In this document: positions 5,986-8,690 of the stretch, in pieces
Layout: each line of letters starts with the position of its first letter
How positions within the stretch are numbered: position 1 is the first letter of the stretch
DNA from: an uncultured Desulfuromonadales bacterium
GTDB taxonomy: Bacteria > Desulfobacterota > Desulfuromonadia > Desulfuromonadales > Geopsychrobacteraceae
Length of the DNA stretch: 8,690 nt
NCBI GenBank assembly: GCA_945788205.1
Contig: CALZLE010000502.1
Span: 1 to 8,690 of the forward strand
Reading direction: 5' to 3'
Notes under the pieces: generated by a model
What the model was told of the DNA's origin: nothing
The model's database searches: none
The model's input: only the letters and a program-made list of their open reading frames with translations
Translations under genes and position numbers: made by a program

Positions 5986-7028
5986 GCAGGACACGGAATT
6001 TCTTTGATCATCTGCATGTTTCGCAGGTGCGCAGCAGAGTCCTGCACCCGCTGACCAGCCTTGGATTGGGGATCGCCTCGTTAACCTGTCTGGCGACTCT
6101 GTTCGTCACCGGCTTCACCCTGTTCCTCTACTATGTCCCGGATCAGGCCCAGGCCTATGAGCGAATTCTCCACATCAGCACCACCCTGCGCTTCGGTCGT
6201 CTGATCCGCAACCTCCACTATCTATCGGCCAACGGACTGTTGATCCTGGCTTTCTTGCACATGAGTCGGATTTTTTTCATGGGCAGTTACAAGCGGCGCT
6301 ACCTGAATTGGGTCTACGGATTGACCCTGCTGGTGCTGATCCTGTTTGCCAATTTTACCGGCTACCTGCTCCCCTGGGATCAGATCTCCTACTGGGCAAT
6401 CAAGGTTGGCGCGAGCCTGGCTGGGTATTTCCCCCTGTTGGGAGAGACGCTGCAAACCTTCCTGCTCGGTGGACAGGATGTCGGCCCCGAAACTTTAGCC
6501 CGTTCATTCGCCCTGCACGCCGGGATTCTGCCGTTCCTACTGCTGGTTTTTACCTCTCTGCATCTCTGGCGTATCCGTAAAGATGGTGGGCTGGCTCTTC
6601 CAGAGGCTGCTGACGAAGAACGCATCCCCACCATTCCCTGGCTGTACCGGTCCGAGGCTGCCGTCGCGATGTTGACTCTCGCCACCCTGATCGCCCTTGC
6701 ATTACTGATTGATGCGCCGATCTTTGAGCGGGCCGATCCTGCTCACCCACCCAACCCCGCTAAGGCTCCCTGGTACTTTGTCGGCTTTCAGGAGCTGGTC
6801 AGCTATTCTGCTGTTATCGGTGGAATCTTAATGCCTCTGTTCTGGGCGGCCTTCTTATTGTTGGCTCCCCGATTGGATCGCAGCCGTAGCTGCGGCGGTC
6901 GTTGGTTTGCAAAAGACCGCTGGCACTGGAACTTGGCATTCGCCTTGCTCTTAATCAGTCAACTGGTTCTGATTTATATCGGGCTGTATCTGCGTGGGCC
7001 TAATTGGCAATTGGTTTTGCCGTTTTAG
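5982..7028 (+). CDS. Cytochrome b (b6 and subunit IV fused) of the bc-type complex
   Basis: This 348-residue integral membrane protein is the quinol-oxidising core. It has seven apparent membrane helices, at about 27-51, 78-100, 111-130, 178-197, 226-246, 275-296 and 314-337. That equals four-helix cytochrome b6 joined to three-helix subunit IV. The heme b ligands are H79/H93 and H179/H194; the second pair has 14 intervening residues, as in b6f-type proteins. C36 sits in SLTCLATLFVTGF at the place of the cysteine that holds heme c_n in b6f complexes. The Qo motif usually written PEWY reads APWY (262-265), in NPAKAPWYFVGFQEL. The C-terminus has the RGPNW motif (338-342). Its ATG overlaps the Rieske stop, with a GGGGGA ribosome site in the Rieske 3' end. 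The family call is secure; the quinone used (probably menaquinone) is inferred. Confidence 0.95.
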   Translation: MSRTRNFFDHLHVSQVRSRVLHPLTSLGLGIASLTCLATLFVTGFTLFLYYVPDQAQAYERILHISTTLRFGRLIRNLHYLSANGLLILAFLHMSRIFFMGSYKRRYLNWVYGLTLLVLILFANFTGYLLPWDQISYWAIKVGASLAGYFPLLGETLQTFLLGGQDVGPETLARSFALHAGILPFLLLVFTSLHLWRIRKDGGLALPEAADEERIPTIPWLYRSEAAVAMLTLATLIALALLIDAPIFERADPAHPPNPAKAPWYFVGFQELVSYSAVIGGILMPLFWAAFLLLAPRLDRSRSCGGRWFAKDRWHWNLAFALLLISQLVLIYIGLYLRGPNWQLVLPF

Positions 7029-7052
7029 CCCGGCGCACAAAAGGAGCAATGC

Positions 7053-7583
7053 ATGCTAAAGCGCACCCTGTTGATGATCATGATGTTACTGATCCCCGCT
7101 GTCGGTATGGCCATGGACAGTGGCCAGCAACAACGCTTCGACCAGGTCATGAAGATGAAGATGGCCCAGTTGACCGAGGCGACAGATGAGCTGCTGGAAC
7201 AAAAGTTCCCAGATCACGACTGGGACCAATACAACTTCCCGGACTATGCTTATCTCAGTGATTCCGTAGAGATGGGATATCGGGTTGCAGTCGTGGCCCC
7301 CGAACTGCTCGGCAAGATCGACGCATCCGCAACCGACCAGGGGATTCCCTGTTACTGCTTCTGCGACGCGATGGGCCACCGGGACCTGCTGGCCTGCTTC
7401 CTCAAAGACGGCAAACTCAACAACGGTTACGATGATCACGCCTCCGCCTGCAATATCTGCTATGGACAGGCGATGATCGCTTTTCTCTGGCAGGACGCCG
7501 GGGCAACCCATGAAGAAATTCTTGCGGGGATGAAAGTGAAATTTGCCCGCCTGATCAAGATGCGTGAGGAACAGGGAAAGTAG
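7053..7583 (+). CDS. Secreted six-cysteine protein, PCYCGC-motif type
   Basis: The 176-residue product has an N-terminal signal segment (residues 1-20, cleavage likely after VGMA). The mature part starts with a charged helical region, then carries P99-C-Y-C-F-C104, C115 and C133-N-I-C136. H109 (MGHRDLLACF) and H129 (YDDHASACNIC) lie among the cysteines. This arrangement matches the PCYCGC-motif family, known mostly as small secreted proteins or lipoproteins of unknown function; here the Gly is Phe. There is no lipobox and no CxxCH. The Cys/His cluster suggests metal binding or thiol redox work in the periplasm, possibly in assembly of the complex; that is inference. AAGGAG (7041-7046) lies 6 nt before the ATG, and the gap to cytochrome b is 24 nt, so it belongs to the same operon. 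Confidence 0.8.
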   Translation: MLKRTLLMIMMLLIPAVGMAMDSGQQQRFDQVMKMKMAQLTEATDELLEQKFPDHDWDQYNFPDYAYLSDSVEMGYRVAVVAPELLGKIDASATDQGIPCYCFCDAMGHRDLLACFLKDGKLNNGYDDHASACNICYGQAMIAFLWQDAGATHEEILAGMKVKFARLIKMREEQGK

Positions 7584-7594
7584 CCTGAGTGTTT

Positions 7595-7630
7595 GCAGAA
7601 TATTCTACAGTCCGAAAGGGAATATTCTGC
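7595..7630. repeat. Paired GAATATTC palindromes forming an 11-bp inverted repeat
   Basis: GCAGAATATTC (7595-7605) and GAATATTCTGC (7620-7630) are exact reverse complements around a 14-nt spacer. Each arm contains the palindrome GAATATTC, so the site is also a direct repeat of GAATATTCT spaced 22 bp start to start, about two helical turns. It lies 12 nt after the six-cysteine gene and 39 nt before the next ATG. No T-run follows. It fits either a double operator or an intercistronic hairpin. Confidence 0.65.
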
Positions 7631-7669
7631 GAAACGGTCATGTTTTCATTCGTTAAGAGGAGCTGATCA

Positions 7670-8299
7670 ATGAAGAAATCAACATTTCTGATCCTGGCTT
7701 TGATATTTTTCCCGTTTGTTGTATTCGGGGAGTCCTTCCAGATAGCTCCCGGGCTGCAGCTTACTGTTGAACTGCCGAACCAACAGTGGCAAACGAGCCA
7801 AACCGCTCCTGATTTCCTGGTCGAAGAGCGGGCGATGCATATTCATGACAACATGATGAAGCGGTTTAAAAAGAAAGGCATCACAACCAAAAAAGCCGCC
7901 GCTGAATTTCAACTCAAGGCCAACGAACTTTTTATTTTCAACCCGCAGACCAAGGCCTATCTGGAAATCGACTTCAGCAAACTGAAGAAGGATGAGAAAG
8001 CCCCTTCCAAAAGATCCATCGCCCTGTCAGCTAAGTACACCGGCGAAGAACTTGAACACGAGGAGGGGCTGAGTCAGGTTCGACAGAAATCAAGCAAAGC
8101 TCACATTGAGGGAGCAAAGCACAGCTATCGGGTGGACGCCCAATATGTGAAGCACGGCAAGGCCAAGAAATTTATCGGCCTGATCGGTTTCGCCAACAAC
8201 CACTGGTTCTATCTTTATTTCACGATTCCAGATGGTGTTGGGCAAGATATGGCAGAGGTAGAAGCGATTTTGAAGTCTATTTCTCTAAAGCAGATTTGA
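7670..8299 (+). CDS. Secreted protein of unknown function
   Basis: I do not recognise the family. The 209-residue product has a signal peptide (KK at 2-3, hydrophobic stretch 5-19, cleavage likely after G20 in VVFG). The mature protein is Lys-rich and without Cys or heme motifs. It seems to begin with a beta-rich part (IAPGLQLTVELP), followed by a charged central region. It ends in GLIGFANNHWFYLYFTIPDG and a short helix (AEVEAILKSISL), a layout reminiscent of small alpha/beta periplasmic proteins. AAGAGGAG (7655-7662) lies 7 nt before the ATG. It follows the six-cysteine gene by 86 nt; the paired palindromes in that gap could let it be expressed separately. It is the last gene before the terminators. 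A role with the redox complex is suggested only by position. Confidence 0.8.
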   Translation: MKKSTFLILALIFFPFVVFGESFQIAPGLQLTVELPNQQWQTSQTAPDFLVEERAMHIHDNMMKRFKKKGITTKKAAAEFQLKANELFIFNPQTKAYLEIDFSKLKKDEKAPSKRSIALSAKYTGEELEHEEGLSQVRQKSSKAHIEGAKHSYRVDAQYVKHGKAKKFIGLIGFANNHWFYLYFTIPDGVGQDMAEVEAILKSISLKQI

Positions 8300-8304
8300 T
8301 GGTA

Positions 8305-8319
8305 TTTCAGTTACTGAAA
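8305..8319. repeat. Short palindrome TTTCAGT-T-ACTGAAA
   Basis: Two perfect 7-bp arms are separated by one base, 5 nt after the preceding stop codon. The same arm sequences occur in the larger inverted repeat upstream of the porin (1869-1875 and 1892-1898). The one-base spacing is unfavourable for an RNA hairpin without opening the top of the stem, so a protein-binding site is possible. Confidence 0.45.
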
Positions 8320-8330
8320 CAAGATCAAAT

Positions 8331-8350
8331 GAAGCCCTGCTGAAGTCTAT
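8331..8350 (+). repeat. Degenerate copy of the preceding gene's 3' end
   Basis: This stretch matches 8261-8280, inside the upstream gene, at 16 of 20 positions, including an exact TGAAGTCTAT. The copies are 70 nt apart. Translated in its own frame the copy reads EALLKSIRILK against EAILKSISLK in the gene. It may be the remnant of a tandem paralogue. Confidence 0.4.
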
Positions 8351-8478
8351 AAGAATCTTAAAGCTCTGGAGATCATAGACGGCTAGTAGTGATTTTGCCC
8401 TTTTACAAAAATCGCCAAATCACATACGCAAAGAAATTTCCGGGCAGGTCAGCCGTTTTGCACAAATAGGTAGTTTTG

Positions 8479-8513
8479 AAGTCGTCTAGCAGCCCATGCC
8501 CAGATGACTTTTT
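8479..8513 (+). terminator. Rho-independent terminator candidate after the redox cluster
   Basis: AAGTCGTCT (8479-8487) pairs with AGATGACTT (8502-8510) over 9 bp with one G-U, around a 14-nt loop. The stem runs into TTTTT (8509-8513). It lies about 180 nt after the last gene. Confidence 0.6.
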
Positions 8514-8531
8514 AACAACTGGTAACATATG

Positions 8532-8566
8532 AAATCGCCATTCCTTTTAAGGGGGCGATTTTGTTT
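8532..8566 (+). terminator. Second terminator-like hairpin
   Basis: AAATCGCC (8532-8539) pairs with GGCGATTT (8554-8561), with an inner CCTT/AAGG stem, followed by TGTTT. Together with the hairpin about 50 nt upstream it would insulate the tRNA promoter from read-through. Confidence 0.55.
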
Positions 8567-8623
8567 CATGATTGGTAGTGGTTTTACATCAATTTTTGTA
8601 GCCGCTTTCAGTCATTAAACGCA

Positions 8624-8652
8624 TTGACAGGTCGCCTGCAGATTGCTATATA
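8624..8652 (+). promoter_or_regulatory. Strong sigma70 promoter of the tRNA gene
   Basis: TTGACA (8624-8629) is a perfect -35 box. TATATA (8647-8652) is a good -10 box at the ideal 17-bp spacing. Initiation would fall near 8659, a few bases before the mature tRNA 5' end, as is common for stable RNA genes. Confidence 0.8.
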
Positions 8653-8664
8653 AGATCACCCTTG

Positions 8665-8690
8665 GGGCGCATAGCTCAGTGGGAGAGCAC
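8665..8690 (+). tRNA. tRNA gene, 5' part only (possibly tRNA-Val)
   Basis: The sequence fits the first 26 nt of a tRNA: acceptor strand GGGCGCA (8665-8671), T8-A9, D-stem GCTC (8674-8677), loop AGTGGGA and closing GAGC (8685-8688). The anticodon lies beyond the window, so the identity is not determined; the acceptor and D-arm resemble tRNA-Val genes. Confidence 0.85.

Larger units (their letters stand above)
8300..8663. other. Non-coding region between the redox cluster and the tRNA
   Basis: I find no gene here. The stretch holds the 8305-8319 palindrome, a 20-nt stretch resembling the end of the upstream gene, two terminator-like hairpins and the tRNA promoter, each listed separately. A weak AT-rich inverted repeat (GTGATTT 8389-8395 with AAATCAC 8417-8423) is also present. 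No integrase or attachment-site duplicate is visible near the tRNA. Confidence 0.6.

Overview
The window looks like a chromosomal segment from a metal- or sulfur-respiring bacterium of the Desulfuromonadales type (Geobacter, Desulfuromonas and relatives). This is inferred from a menaquinol-type Rieske/cytochrome b complex coupled to a heptaheme cytochrome c, a periplasm-rich gene set, and an NtrC-like regulator. No species call is possible from the sequence alone.

Layout. Positions 1-471 (minus strand) hold the N-terminal part of a sigma54-type response regulator that runs off the left edge; a near-consensus -24/-12 element lies upstream of it. Positions 472-1044 are AT-rich and have no recognisable gene. 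Positions 1045-1692 encode a truncated IS110-family transposase that lacks one catalytic acidic residue and the whole C-terminal domain. Positions 1693-1933 carry a perfect 10-bp inverted repeat and two overlapping mini-ORFs behind a strong Shine-Dalgarno. Positions 1934-3154 encode an outer-membrane porin with its own terminator hairpin.

The core is a plus-strand gene cluster from 3318 to 8299. It encodes a small secreted helical protein (GTG start), a membrane-anchored heptaheme cytochrome c, a Rieske iron-sulfur protein, a fused cytochrome b (b6 plus subunit IV), a secreted six-cysteine protein of the PCYCGC type, and a second secreted protein of unknown function. The three redox genes overlap or nearly overlap. 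They would form a quinol:cytochrome c oxidoreductase in which the seven-heme cytochrome takes the place of cytochrome c1 or f. Electrons from menaquinol would split at the Qo site between the Rieske cluster (then the multiheme cytochrome and periplasmic acceptors) and the b hemes. Cytochrome b keeps a cysteine at the position that binds the extra heme c_n in b6f-type complexes, and it has APWY where PEWY is usual.

Positions 7595-7630 hold two palindromic GAATATTC boxes exactly 22 bp apart that also form an 11-bp inverted repeat. The right end (8300-8663) is non-coding. It contains a short TTTCAGT/ACTGAAA palindrome, a degenerate copy of the preceding gene's 3' end, two terminator-like hairpins, and a strong sigma70 promoter in front of a tRNA gene cut by the window edge.

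I see no CRISPR array, phage gene or complete insertion sequence. The most interesting part is the composite bc complex together with its two or three uncharacterised secreted partners.
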